A stretch of 64,000 nt of DNA from Marinobacter santoriniensis NKSG1. GTDB lineage: Bacteria > Pseudomonadota > Gammaproteobacteria > Pseudomonadales > Oleiphilaceae. How positions within the stretch are numbered: the stretch's first letter is position 1; the number at the start of each line of letters is the position of its first letter. Location of the stretch: the NCBI RefSeq assembly GCF_000347775.1, contig NZ_APAT01000015.1, positions 930,001-994,000 of the forward strand, in the 5' to 3' direction. Of the stretch, positions 26,997 through 35,574 are shown in pieces. The translations under genes were made by a program, and so were the position numbers. The notes beneath the pieces are model-generated. The model saw nothing but the letters and a program-made list of their open reading frames with translations, was not told the origin of the DNA and did no database searches.

Positions 26997-27512
26997 TTAT
27001 TTATGAGAAATAAAGAGAATTCGATAAACGCCGAGCGTTATCACGCCGGCAGCTGTAAGCCAGCTCATGATGGCGATGTACTGGACAATGTACCCACTGG
27101 GCAAACCGAGGAATTCTGTCACTACACCACGCCGGAGTGACCGCTCGCCCAGCTCAAAGATCCGGACCGCCAGGAAATACATCGAAGAGGAAATCATCAG
27201 GGCCGAAACCAGCCCGAGCGCTTTTACAACCTTCTTTCCCAGCACCCGGTCGAGCAGGTCCACCACGATGTGTCCGGCCCGCCAGGTAATCACCGGCATG
27301 GCCGCGAAAACCATAAGGGCAAGCCCCAGACGGGTGAGTTCGGTAGCCCCCGGAACCGGGTTATTGAACAGATAGCGCCCTGCCACATCAAGGCAGGTGG
27401 TCAGCATCAACAGGAACAGAACGGACGCTGCCACCAGCTCCAGGAGGAAGGCCAGCCACTTGGCTGGCCCCTTCTCGCTATAATGTCGGTTGACCCAGGT
27501 AGCGAGAGACAT
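26997..27512 (-). CDS. dctQ: TRAP transporter small permease subunit (DctQ)
   Basis: The 171-residue protein has four predicted transmembrane helices, starting with ELVAASVLFLLMLTTCLDVAGRYLF near residue 25, which includes the usual GRYLFNNPVPGATEL motif of DctQ proteins. The ATG at 27512 is preferred to an upstream start because CAGGAG lies seven bases before it. It starts four bases after the dctP stop codon, indicating coupled translation. Confidence 0.93.
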   Translation of the reverse strand: MSLATWVNRHYSEKGPAKWLAFLLELVAASVLFLLMLTTCLDVAGRYLFNNPVPGATELTRLGLALMVFAAMPVITWRAGHIVVDLLDRVLGKKVVKALGLVSALMISSSMYFLAVRIFELGERSLRRGVVTEFLGLPSGYIVQYIAIMSWLTAAGVITLGVYRILFISHK

Positions 27513-27516
27513 GCGA

Positions 27517-28554
27517 TTACTCCTGGTGCTCACGCTGATACTCTCGAGCTACCGTCCGCAGTTCCTTGAGCGCCTGCCGGGCATCGGAGTCACGATCGGA
27601 CACTTTCTCGATCCACTGTTCGTCCATACCTTCAATCAGCTTCTGGAAATTCTTCGCCATCGGATCACCTTTCTTGACCCGGATCAGGTTGACGCCTGCG
27701 TCCTCAGCGGCCTTCAGCCCCTCTGCGTCAATGCCATCCCAGGCACGTCCGGCCAGGGCGGAGAGTTTCTCTCCCGATACACTCATGATCGCCTTGCGAT
27801 CCCTGGGCTCCAACTGGTCCAGGAAGTACGGACTGATGAACATGGAGAAGGTGCCGAGGTACATACCGCCGGGAAGCATAGTAACGTTACGGGCGACTTC
27901 GTTGAGACGCAGAGTCTTCTGCTCGCCCATGGGCAGGAAGGCGCCGTCAATCACGCCCTGCTGCATCATCTCATAGACTTTCGGGGCTGGCGCTGAAACC
28001 GCAGTCACACCCATGCGTTTGCCAAGCTCGGACTGGACACCACCACCAATACGAATTTTCTTACCCTTGATCTGATCGAAGGAGGTAATCGGATCAATGG
28101 ACTGGATGTAGCCCGGACCGTGGCAAAACATGCCCAGAAGCGTCAGGCCTTCAAACTCGCCAGCATCCATGAAGTATTTGTTATAGATCCGCCAGAGGGC
28201 CACGGAACCTGCCTCGGCACCGACGCCCAGACCCGGCAGCTCTGCAATTTCAGTCAATTGAAAACGACCCGGTACGTAGCCGTGATAGCTGAAACCCGCG
28301 TCGACGACACCGTCTTCGACCAGCTGGAACATGGTTTTCGGATGGCCCAGATCGTGTTCGATTTCAACCTTGACCCTGCCCTCCGTTGCCTCTTCAACCC
28401 ATTTCGCCCAGGTCGGCCAGACCACGGCGTTCTGTGGGTTCGTTGGCGGTAGCCAGGTGCCCACGTGCAGGGTTTTGACGGCAAACGCGCTGCCGGATAG
28501 CGCCAGACCTAGTGAAAGAAGTGCGGCTTTGGTGAAGAGTTTTGTTGTTCTCAT
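27517..28554 (-). CDS. dctP: TRAP transporter substrate-binding protein (DctP)
   Basis: The 345-residue periplasmic protein has a signal peptide (residues 1-25, cleavage after SAFA) and a typical DctP fold. The ligand-contacting arginine is in the GKKIRIGGGVQSELGKRMGV segment, near residue 159. GVIDGAFLPMGEQ and PPTNPQNAVVWPTW belong to the family pattern for organic acid binding. The likely ligand is an aromatic carboxylate such as hydroxyphenylacetate, judged from the operon with hpaF 64 bp upstream. AGGAGA precedes the ATG. Confidence 0.93.
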   Translation of the reverse strand: MRTTKLFTKAALLSLGLALSGSAFAVKTLHVGTWLPPTNPQNAVVWPTWAKWVEEATEGRVKVEIEHDLGHPKTMFQLVEDGVVDAGFSYHGYVPGRFQLTEIAELPGLGVGAEAGSVALWRIYNKYFMDAGEFEGLTLLGMFCHGPGYIQSIDPITSFDQIKGKKIRIGGGVQSELGKRMGVTAVSAPAPKVYEMMQQGVIDGAFLPMGEQKTLRLNEVARNVTMLPGGMYLGTFSMFISPYFLDQLEPRDRKAIMSVSGEKLSALAGRAWDGIDAEGLKAAEDAGVNLIRVKKGDPMAKNFQKLIEGMDEQWIEKVSDRDSDARQALKELRTVAREYQREHQE

Positions 28555-28618
28555 AACGGCCTATCTCCTGATTATTTGTAATTATGCTTGCAGTGCGGCG
28601 TCCTGATTCAGGTTCTCC

Positions 28619-29005
28619 TCAGGTATCCGCGAAAAGTGGATGAATGTTGTTCTTGTTGAACTTGAGTACGGGATCCAGCTCCGTCAGCTCGAAGGAGATC
28701 TGGCAGTAGCTGGTATCGGTCACCGGCTTCATCCAGTCGCACAGAATCTCGAACACCCGTTCGGCGACCTTCGTTTTCAACGACATGTCCCGGCCATGGC
28801 CGATTTTCAGTGTCAGGTTTAGAAAGGAGAACCCTTCCCTGCCATCGGCGACCCGGAAATCATCACAACGAATAGCGCGACTACGGACTCCACCGATGGG
28901 AAAAGCCCCGGTGGACACGACGTACTCGTGCAAACGTGAGAACAGCGACTGGAATTCCAGACGGTCGTGGAGGTTACCTGAATACTCGACAATGAAATGA
29001 GGCAT
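28619..29005 (-). CDS. hpaF: 5-carboxymethyl-2-hydroxymuconate delta-isomerase
   Basis: The 128-residue enzyme starts MPHFIVEYSGNL; Pro2 becomes the catalytic N-terminal proline of the tautomerase superfamily. GVRSRAIRCDDFRVADG and FSFLNLTLKIGHGRD match the trimeric CHMI fold. It isomerises the product of the HpaE step in homoprotocatechuate degradation. ATG 29005 is chosen over longer in-frame starts because it creates Pro2 and leaves the promoter region free. It is first in an operon with dctPQM. Confidence 0.94.
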   Translation of the reverse strand: MPHFIVEYSGNLHDRLEFQSLFSRLHEYVVSTGAFPIGGVRSRAIRCDDFRVADGREGFSFLNLTLKIGHGRDMSLKTKVAERVFEILCDWMKPVTDTSYCQISFELTELDPVLKFNKNNIHPLFADT

Positions 29006-29081
29006 GGATGAGTCCCGGATAGAAGGTTCATCGTTGTTGCTGAATACCCCGACTGGCATTCCCAGCAGAGGGGCCATATCG

Positions 29082-29110
29082 AATCTAATTAACATATTAA
29101 GTTTTGTCAA
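29082..29110 (-). promoter_or_regulatory. hpaF-dctPQM promoter with HpaR-like operator
   Basis: On the minus strand TTGACA (29110-29105) and TAGATT (29087-29082) are separated by 17 bases. Between and across them lies TTAATATGTTAA (plus strand TTAACATATTAA, 29089-29100). The same 12-mer occurs in the opposite orientation in the divergent promoter, so a MarR-type repressor, probably HpaR, would block both. Confidence 0.65.
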
Positions 29111-29172
29111 CTCGGTCCTTTCGCTCATGAAATGACCTGGACCACGACGACTCTGTGGTGGAAATATCACCC

Positions 29173-29200
29173 TTGACTTAGTTAATATGTTAACTAAAAT
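29173..29200 (+). promoter_or_regulatory. hpaHIGGE promoter with HpaR-like operator
   Basis: TTGACT (29173-29178) and TAAAAT (29195-29200) are spaced by 16 bases. The perfect inverted repeat TTAGTTAA-TATG-TTAACTAA (29178-29197) fills the spacer. A repressor bound there would exclude RNA polymerase. Apart from these two promoters, the 311-bp gap between hpaF and hpaH (29006-29316) holds only the two untranslated leaders and no further gene. Confidence 0.7.
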
Positions 29201-29316
29201 GACGATCATCATTGCCAAGACTCGGCCCACGCTCCGACCTCCAGGCTCGGGCAACAGCAGGCTAAGACAGGCCTCCGCCGGTCATCCACCCGACAACAAA
29301 AAGGTGCATTGCAAGC

Positions 29317-30120
29317 ATGTTGACCAAAGATCAGATCGAAACGGCTGCCAACCGGTTGTACGAGGCCGAGATCAACCGCCAACAGATCCCGGCCCTCACC
29401 CTTGAATATCCGGACATGACTATGGAGGAGGCCTATGCCATCCAGAAGGCCTGGGTTGATCGCAAGGTAGCTGAAGGTCGTGAGGTGTTGGGATACAAGA
29501 TTGGCCTGACTTCTCGGGCCATGCAGATGTCATCGAATATTGATGAACCGGACTACGGTGTTCTGCTGGATGACATGCTTTTCGAGGACGGCGCCACCAT
29601 CAAGGCAGCCGATTTCCTGGACCCTCGGATCGAAGTTGAATTGGCTTTCGTACTGAAAGAGCCATTGTTCGGAGACAAGGTCACCATTTTCGATGTCATC
29701 AACGCTACCGATTACATCATCCCGTCCCTTGAGCTGATTGCAGCAAGGTGCCTGCGGACAGACCCGGAGACCGGCTACACCCGGAAAGTCCATGACACGA
29801 TCTCCGACAATGCCGCCAACGCCGGCATCGTCATGGGAGGACGTCCCATCAGGCCCATGGATATCGACCTGCGTTGGGCCGGCTGCATGCTATATCTGAA
29901 CGGCCAGATCGAGGAAACCGGTCTCGCTGGCGGCGTTCTGGGCAATCCGCTCAAAGGTATCACCTGGGTTTGCAGGCGCTTTGCGCCCCACGGCGTCGGC
30001 CTCGAACCGGGTCAGGTCATCCTGTCCGGTTCCTTTACCCGCCCCGTCCCGGTCAAGGCCGGTGACACCGTACACGCGGATTTCGGTTCACTGGGTGGTG
30101 TAACCCTGAACTTCGAATAA
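29317..30120 (+). CDS. hpaH: 2-oxo-hept-4-ene-1,7-dioate hydratase
   Basis: The 267-residue protein belongs to the FAH-like hydratase family: YKIGLTSRAMQMSSNIDEPDYG near residue 60 and PRIEVELAFVLKEPL near 102 carry the metal-binding acidic residues, with SDNAANAGIVMGGRP after. It hydrates the 2-oxohept-enedioate formed by HpaG/HpaF chemistry, giving the aldolase substrate. It heads the rightward hpa operon; the next gene starts 24 bp later. Confidence 0.95.
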   Translation: MLTKDQIETAANRLYEAEINRQQIPALTLEYPDMTMEEAYAIQKAWVDRKVAEGREVLGYKIGLTSRAMQMSSNIDEPDYGVLLDDMLFEDGATIKAADFLDPRIEVELAFVLKEPLFGDKVTIFDVINATDYIIPSLELIAARCLRTDPETGYTRKVHDTISDNAANAGIVMGGRPIRPMDIDLRWAGCMLYLNGQIEETGLAGGVLGNPLKGITWVCRRFAPHGVGLEPGQVILSGSFTRPVPVKAGDTVHADFGSLGGVTLNFE

Positions 30121-30144
30121 ACAGACCGCACCGAGGATACACAC

Positions 30145-30951
30145 ATGGAACTGCCCAAAAATCGTTTCAAACAGGGGCTGGCGACGGGCGAAACCCAGTA
30201 TGGACTCTGGCTGGGCCTACCGGATAACAGTGCCGCTGAAATTGCCGCCGGGGCAGGCTTTGACTGGCTGCTCATCGACGGTGAGCATGCGCCGTTCGAC
30301 CTTCGGACCATCCTGTCTCACCTTCAGGCAATGGCACCCTACGCTGTTGCTCCGATCGTGCGCTGTGTCGAGGGCGACACCGCCCTCATCAAACAGCTGC
30401 TGGATATCGGTGCGCAGACTCTGCTGGTACCGATGGTGGAAGACGCGGAACAGGCAAAGCAGCTGGTACGCGCCGTTCGCTATCCACCTGACGGCATTCG
30501 CGGCCTTGGCCCCTCACTGGCAAGGGCGGCTGGCTGGAACCAGATCCCCGGCTACATCAAAAAGGCCAACGACGAGATCTGCCTGATCGTCCAGGTGGAA
30601 ACGGCCAGCGCCATGGACAACCTCGATGAAATCCTTGCGGTGGAGGGTGTGGACGGCGTCTTCATCGGGCCATCCGACCTGTCCGCATCCATGGGTTATA
30701 TCGGCGACGCCGGCAACCCGGCGGTTGTTGAGACCATCAACAGGGGTCTCAACAAGATACGCTCTGCCGGCAAATACGCTGGCCTGCTCTGTCTCGATCC
30801 ATCACTGGCGGAAAGTTACGTCCGGCAAGGTGCCAACTTTGTTGGCGTTGGCGTCGACACCATGATCCTGGCCACCGAAACCCGCAAGCTGGCGCAGCGT
30901 TTCAAGCAGGGCGCTCCAGTGAAAGACGACAAACCTCAGGCCGGCTATTGA
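30145..30951 (+). CDS. hpaI: 4-hydroxy-2-oxoheptanedioate aldolase
   Basis: The 268-residue class II aldolase has the HpcH/HpaI signatures: LIDGEHAPFDLRTI with the catalytic histidine near residue 49, LIVQVETASAMDN with the metal-binding Glu, and FIGPSDLSASMGY with the metal-binding Asp. It splits 4-hydroxy-2-oxoheptanedioate to pyruvate and succinate semialdehyde, the last step of the pathway. GAGGA precedes the ATG. Confidence 0.95.
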   Translation: MELPKNRFKQGLATGETQYGLWLGLPDNSAAEIAAGAGFDWLLIDGEHAPFDLRTILSHLQAMAPYAVAPIVRCVEGDTALIKQLLDIGAQTLLVPMVEDAEQAKQLVRAVRYPPDGIRGLGPSLARAAGWNQIPGYIKKANDEICLIVQVETASAMDNLDEILAVEGVDGVFIGPSDLSASMGYIGDAGNPAVVETINRGLNKIRSAGKYAGLLCLDPSLAESYVRQGANFVGVGVDTMILATETRKLAQRFKQGAPVKDDKPQAGY

Positions 30952-30983
30952 TCAACGACGGCCGCAACAGGAAAAGGTTACTC

Positions 30984-31652
30984 ATGACAGCAAACACTCT
31001 GGTTAACAGCAAGCTGGTCTGCGTCGCACTGAATGACAAGTCGCAGCTGGCTGCTCTGGAGGGCACCTTCAGCGAAGCGCCCTACAAAAAACCGCCGACC
31101 CAGCCGGTGCTGTATTACAAGCCCCGAAATACCTGGAATGTTGATGGTGCCGAGGTGGAATGGGCGAAAGATTTCGACGGCAACGATGTGCCCGCCATGG
31201 CCGTCGGCGCCAGCCTGGGCGTGGTCATTGGCCGTGAAACCTGCCGCGTCAGCCCGGCCGACGCGCTGGACCATGTCCGTGGCTATACCATCGTCTGCGA
31301 CTTTTCCCTGCCGGAAGAGAGCTATTTCCGCCCGGACATCAAGGGCAAATGCCTGGATTCTTCCGCACCGGTCGGCCCGGATATCGTCCCGGCTGAGACC
31401 ATCGACAACCCGGACGCCCTCACCGTCAGCGTTTTCGTCAATGGCGAAGAGAAAAGTGTGTTTCCGTTGGCGAACATGCAGCGCAGCGTTGCCGAGCTGA
31501 TCAGCACGATTTCCTGGATCATGACTCTGCAACCGGGAGAGGTCATCGCCGTCGGCTTCGCCGGAAACCGCGTTCCGGTGGCCAGAGGCGACAAGGTAGA
31601 AGCAACCATCGAGGGTGTCGGCACCCTGACCAACACACTGGGAGGTGCCTGA
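30984..31652 (+). CDS. hpaG1: HpaG-type decarboxylase/isomerase, N-terminal-half equivalent
   Basis: The 222-residue FAH-family protein has VLYYKPRNTWN, a partial match to the usual F-K-P-x-N-x segment, and GYTIVCDFSLPEESYFRPDIKGKCLDSSAPVGP. It corresponds to the first half of the fused E. coli HpaG, which decarboxylates 5-oxopent-3-ene-1,2,5-tricarboxylate. In this copy the metal-binding ExE motif is replaced by VGASLGVVIG, as in the less active half of HpaG. The ATG at 30984 has AAAAGG upstream. The partner gene starts four bases after its stop. Confidence 0.9.
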   Translation: MTANTLVNSKLVCVALNDKSQLAALEGTFSEAPYKKPPTQPVLYYKPRNTWNVDGAEVEWAKDFDGNDVPAMAVGASLGVVIGRETCRVSPADALDHVRGYTIVCDFSLPEESYFRPDIKGKCLDSSAPVGPDIVPAETIDNPDALTVSVFVNGEEKSVFPLANMQRSVAELISTISWIMTLQPGEVIAVGFAGNRVPVARGDKVEATIEGVGTLTNTLGGA

Positions 31653-31655
31653 TCC

Positions 31656-32438
31656 ATGAGACATGCACGCATTATTTTTAACGGCCGCGAGTTCGATGTC
31701 GATATTGATGCCAATGATCGCATCACGACCGCTGACGGTCAGGAACTGGACGTCGCCCTGGATTCCGATGACATTACCTGGCTGCCACCGGTCAAGGAGC
31801 CGGGCACCATTTTCGCGCTGGGCCTGAACTACGCCGACCACGCCACCGAACTGGCGTTCGAGCCGCCGAAAGAACCACTGGTGTTCATCAAGCACGCCAA
31901 CACCCTGACCGGCCACAAGCAGGTCAGCTATCGCCCCGACAACATCGAGTTCCAGCATTACGAGTGCGAACTCGTGGCTGTGATCGGCAAGGCGGGCAAG
32001 AACATCAAGCGTGAAGATGCGATGGATTACGTCGCGGGTTATACCGTCTGCAACGACTTCGCCATTCGCGACTATCTCGAAAACTACTATCGCCCGAACC
32101 TGCGGGTTAAGAGTCGGGACTCCCTGCTGCCGATGGGTCCCTGGATTGTCGATCGCGATGACGTCGCAGACGTCAACAACCTGCGTCTGACGACCGAGGT
32201 CAACGGCAAGATCACCCAGGACGGCTCAACCAGGGATATGATCTTCGACATTCCCTTCCTGGTGGAATACCTGAGCAAGATCATGACCCTGAGCCCGGGT
32301 GACATGATCGCCACCGGCACCCCGCACGGCGTGGTCGATATGCAGCCGGGCGACACCGTGGTCTGCACCATCGAAAACATCTGCTCACTCGAGACACGCA
32401 TCGTCTCCGAGAAAGAGTACTACGGCGATAAATACTGA
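31656..32438 (+). CDS. hpaG2: HpaG-type 5-oxopent-3-ene-tricarboxylate decarboxylase / HHDD isomerase, C-terminal-half equivalent
   Basis: The 260-residue FAH-family enzyme has ALGLNYADHATEL near residue 55, VFIKHANTLTG, and the metal site ECELVAVIGKAGKNI (E-x-E pattern) near 107. CNDFAIRDYLENYYRPNLRVKSRDSLLPMGPW and TGTPHGVVDMQPGD follow. It is the catalytically equipped half of HpaG and should carry out the decarboxylation and isomerisation between HpaF and HpaH. In enterobacteria both halves are one polypeptide. Confidence 0.93.
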   Translation: MRHARIIFNGREFDVDIDANDRITTADGQELDVALDSDDITWLPPVKEPGTIFALGLNYADHATELAFEPPKEPLVFIKHANTLTGHKQVSYRPDNIEFQHYECELVAVIGKAGKNIKREDAMDYVAGYTVCNDFAIRDYLENYYRPNLRVKSRDSLLPMGPWIVDRDDVADVNNLRLTTEVNGKITQDGSTRDMIFDIPFLVEYLSKIMTLSPGDMIATGTPHGVVDMQPGDTVVCTIENICSLETRIVSEKEYYGDKY

Positions 32439-32456
32439 GCCTGCAGGAGAGCAATC

Positions 32457-33992
32457 ATGAGCGATACCTACGCGACCAACCTGGAACGTGCCCAGCGCTA
32501 CCTGGAGCGCTTCAGGAACAACACCACCGGCCATTACATCAACGGCGAATTCACCCTGGGGAATGGTGGCAAAGAATATGACAACATCACGCCGACCGAC
32601 AATACTGCCATCGGCAAGATCATGGCCGGATCCACGGACGATATGGATGCCGCCTGCAAGGCCGCCGAAGACGCCTTTGAAGCCTGGGCAGCCACTCCGG
32701 GCGCCGAACGCAAGCGGTTGCTGAACAAATTTGCCGACCGTCTGGTTGAGCGAGCCGACGAAATCGCCCTGGTCGAGTCCATGGATTGCGGCCAGGCGGT
32801 CCGCTTCATGAAAAAGGCAGCAGAGCGCGGCGCTGCCAATTTCCGGTTCTTCGCCGACAAGGCGCCGGAAGCCCAGGACGGGCTTGCCCTTCAGCAACAG
32901 GAGCACACCAACTTTACGGTCCGCAAGGCGATTGGTCCCGTGGGGATCATCACGCCCTGGAACACACCGTTCATGCTGTCTACCTGGAAAATCGCACCGG
33001 CATTGGCGGCGGGCTGTACGGTTGTCCACAAGCCGGCCGAGCTGACGCCACTGAGTGCCTATATCCTGGCCGAGATCGCCGATGAAGTGCTGCCCAAGGG
33101 CGTCTGGAACATGGTCAACGGCTTCGGTGAGAGCGTTGGCAAGCGAATGACCGAACACCCCGCAATCAAAGCCGTGGCACTGGTCGGGGAATCCGCTACC
33201 GGCTCCCACGTCATGCGTCAAGGTGCCGATAGCCTGAAGCGGATGCATTTCGAGCTCGGTGGCAAAAACCCGGTGATCGTGTTTGATGATGCCGATTTCG
33301 AGCGGGCCCTGGATGCAGTTGTGTTCATGATCTACAGCCTCAACGGCCAGCGCTGCACCTCCTCGAGCCGTCTGCTCATCCAGAGCGGCATTCGTGACAA
33401 GTTCCTCGCCGCACTGGAACAGCGAGTACGTAATTTGAAAGTGGGCCACCCGCTGGATCCGGATACCGAAGTCGGTCCGCTGGTCCACACAGAGCATTAC
33501 AACAAGGTGTCGAGCTACTTCGACATTGCCAAAGAGGACGGCGCCAACGTCGCCGTAGGCGGCAAGCGCATCACCGAGGCAAGTGGCGCTCTGGACCCGG
33601 CCGGCAACTACCTGGAACCGACGTTGTTCACCGAAGCCACCAGCCGGATGCGCATCGCACAGGAGGAGATCTTCGGTCCGGTACTGACCACAATAACCTT
33701 CGATACCGAGGAGGAGGCGATCGCAATCGCCAACGACACGGACTATGGACTGTCCGGCTATATCTGGACCGAGAACACCGGTCGCGCCATGCGCATGGCC
33801 AAGCATGTGGAAGCCGGCATGCTGTGGGTGAACTCCGAAAACAACCGTAACCTGCCGTCGCCGTTCGGGGGCATCAAGATGTCCGGTATCGGCCGTGACG
33901 GGGGCGACTGGAGCTTCGATTTCTACATGGAAACCAAGAACGTCTGCATTGCACACGGTACCCACCGGGTACCTCAACTGGGCAAAGGCTAA
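32457..33992 (+). CDS. hpaE: 5-carboxymethyl-2-hydroxymuconate semialdehyde dehydrogenase
   Basis: The 511-residue aldehyde dehydrogenase has the catalytic cysteine in LNGQRCTSSSRL, the general base in MHFELGGKNPVIVFDD, and the cofactor segment ITPWNTPFMLSTWKIAPAL. It oxidises the ring-cleavage semialdehyde from HpaD to the dicarboxylate that HpaF isomerises. AGGAGAG precedes the ATG. It ends the rightward operon, followed by a stable hairpin. Confidence 0.95.
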   Translation: MSDTYATNLERAQRYLERFRNNTTGHYINGEFTLGNGGKEYDNITPTDNTAIGKIMAGSTDDMDAACKAAEDAFEAWAATPGAERKRLLNKFADRLVERADEIALVESMDCGQAVRFMKKAAERGAANFRFFADKAPEAQDGLALQQQEHTNFTVRKAIGPVGIITPWNTPFMLSTWKIAPALAAGCTVVHKPAELTPLSAYILAEIADEVLPKGVWNMVNGFGESVGKRMTEHPAIKAVALVGESATGSHVMRQGADSLKRMHFELGGKNPVIVFDDADFERALDAVVFMIYSLNGQRCTSSSRLLIQSGIRDKFLAALEQRVRNLKVGHPLDPDTEVGPLVHTEHYNKVSSYFDIAKEDGANVAVGGKRITEASGALDPAGNYLEPTLFTEATSRMRIAQEEIFGPVLTTITFDTEEEAIAIANDTDYGLSGYIWTENTGRAMRMAKHVEAGMLWVNSENNRNLPSPFGGIKMSGIGRDGGDWSFDFYMETKNVCIAHGTHRVPQLGKG

Positions 33993-34008
33993 TTGCAGGC
34001 CTGACCAT

Positions 34009-34039
34009 CCGGAGCCCTTGTCATTGCGCGGGGCTCCGG
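34009..34039 (+). terminator. Hairpin ending the hpaHIGGE operon
   Basis: CCGGAGCCC and GGGCTCCGG form a perfect 9-bp stem with a 13-base loop 17 bp after the hpaE stop. The following bases are only moderately T-rich. It lies just before the hpaA start, so hpaA may have its own promoter or receive read-through. Confidence 0.55.
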
Positions 34040-34068
34040 CTCTATCCGGGTTCTGCTATATTCGCACC

Positions 34069-34989
34069 ATGAATGAAACCGATCATACGGAATGGATTCC
34101 CAACATCATCCTGGGGCAGGATTACGACAGGCGCTATCTCGATGCGCCCATCCACTATGATGTACTGGAAAACCTGGCTGCTTTCTATGGTCGTGACATG
34201 CCGGTGCATCGACATGCCCAGTATGTCCAGATTCACTATATTGATCGTGGCATCATCGATTTTCATATCGATGACAAGATCTATAAAGTAACCGGGCCCG
34301 CCTTTTTCTATACGCCCGCGTCGATCCCCCATTCCTTTCGCACCGACCCCAGTGCCCGGGGGCACGTCCTGACAATCCACCAGTCACTGGTATGGCAACT
34401 CATGCAGGACAATGTCGGGCACGATGTCGACACCAGCCTTACCGGAGGCATCTGCCTGGAACGGGATCGGCTCCCCCGGAAGCAGAGGACCCAATGGATG
34501 CTGTTGGCCGGCATACTGGAGGACATCCAGCTGGAATGGTCAGGTGATCAGCTGGCAAAGGAGCTGGCACTGAAGAGCCTGGTCCGGCTGTTACTGATCC
34601 GCATGGCCAGACTCTCATTCAAACGGTCCGCCAGCAGGACTGTGAACAGTGAAGATCTGCGCCTTTTCCGCCGCTTCACCGATATGATCGAGGAACACTT
34701 CCACGACCAATGGCATCTGCCTCGCTACACCACGGAGATGGCAATTTCCGAAAGTCGGTTGAACCAGACGTGTCAGCGAATTGCCAACACATCCCCGAAA
34801 CGGCTGATCCACGACCGGATGATTCAGGAAAGCAAGCGCCTGCTGATTTTCAGCAATCTTTCCAGTAACGAGATCTGCTACCAGCTTGGCTTCTCGGATC
34901 CCGCTTATTTCTCTCGTTTCTTCAAGAAGCATACCGGGATGACCGCCCAGCAATTCCGCAAGCACACGGCGGTTCGCGGAACACACTAG
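34069..34989 (+). CDS. hpaA: AraC-family activator HpaA
   Basis: The 306-residue protein has an N-terminal cupin domain (MPVHRHAQYVQIHYIDRGIIDFHIDDKIYKV) and a C-terminal AraC DNA-binding domain (MAISESRLNQTCQRIANTSPKRLIHDRM, then EICYQLGFSDPAYFSRFFKKHTGMTAQQF). This layout is that of HpaA, which senses 4- or 3-hydroxyphenylacetate and activates the hydroxylase genes in E. coli. Likely targets here are the hpaD and hydroxylase promoters that share a bipartite element. The ATG at 34069 is the first start after the hairpin. Confidence 0.9.
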   Translation: MNETDHTEWIPNIILGQDYDRRYLDAPIHYDVLENLAAFYGRDMPVHRHAQYVQIHYIDRGIIDFHIDDKIYKVTGPAFFYTPASIPHSFRTDPSARGHVLTIHQSLVWQLMQDNVGHDVDTSLTGGICLERDRLPRKQRTQWMLLAGILEDIQLEWSGDQLAKELALKSLVRLLLIRMARLSFKRSASRTVNSEDLRLFRRFTDMIEEHFHDQWHLPRYTTEMAISESRLNQTCQRIANTSPKRLIHDRMIQESKRLLIFSNLSSNEICYQLGFSDPAYFSRFFKKHTGMTAQQFRKHTAVRGTH

Positions 34990-34996
34990 ACATTCG

Positions 34997-35008
34997 TTAA
35001 CACATTAA
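34997..35008. promoter_or_regulatory. HpaR-like operator ahead of hpaR
   Basis: TTAACACATTAA differs by one base from the 12-mer TTAACATATTAA in the divergent hpa promoters. It lies 76 bp before the hpaR start, in an AT-rich stretch, which suggests autoregulation. Confidence 0.5.
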
Positions 35009-35083
35009 TAAAATAACGATCTGCTGCTTTTCGCAACTATCAGGCGAATTTCCAGAGACCGGACTACCAGGGTAATCCAATTC

Positions 35084-35506
35084 ATGCGCAAGTTTAATGA
35101 CTCGCTCCCCCTCCGACTGCTCAAGGCTCGCGAGGCTGCCATGGCCTTTTTCCGCCCCCTGCTTCAGGAAATCCCGCTGACCGAGCAGCAATGGCGGGTC
35201 ATCCGGGCGCTCAACGAATTCGAGGAACTGGAATCCAAACAACTGGCGGAACTGTGCTGCATTCTCAGCCCCAGCCTCACCGGCATCATCAACCGACTGG
35301 AACAGCAGGGTTACATAAAGCGCCGGAAATCCAGCGAAGATCAGCGCCGGATCCTGATCAGTCTCACCGATCAGGCCAAGGAAATGTTCGCCAGGATGAG
35401 CCCACTCCTTGAAGAACGCTATCAGGAAATGACCGAACGCTTCTCGTCCAGTGATATGCAAAAGCTCGAAGAGCTGCTGAACAAATTCTGCGATGTAAAA
35501 CCCTGA
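35084..35506 (+). CDS. hpaR: MarR-family repressor HpaR
   Basis: The 140-residue protein has the MarR winged helix: LTEQQWRVIRALNEFEELESKQLAELCCILSPSLTGIINRLEQQG, the wing IKRRKSSEDQRR, and C-terminal dimer helices. It begins MRKFNDSLPLRLLKAREAAM, close to known HpaR proteins. HpaR represses the meta-cleavage operon until hydroxyphenylacetate or homoprotocatechuate is present. The mirrored operators at the hpaF/hpaH promoters are its expected targets. Confidence 0.93.
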   Translation: MRKFNDSLPLRLLKAREAAMAFFRPLLQEIPLTEQQWRVIRALNEFEELESKQLAELCCILSPSLTGIINRLEQQGYIKRRKSSEDQRRILISLTDQAKEMFARMSPLLEERYQEMTERFSSSDMQKLEELLNKFCDVKP

Positions 35507-35574
35507 AGACCTCTGCGCATCGGGAGGTCCCGGATGGCGCCGCGTCCACGCCCCACACTGAAACAGCGTCAAAA

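Noticed and set aside
25885-27006. A 373-codon plus-strand frame opposite dctM
   Set aside because: Its histidine, glutamine and asparagine-rich sequence is the reverse complement of hydrophobic membrane helices.
32385-33977. A 530-codon open frame on the minus strand opposite hpaE
   Set aside because: It is antisense to a certain aldehyde dehydrogenase, has low-complexity composition, no ribosome site and no recognisable domain; it arises from high GC third positions.
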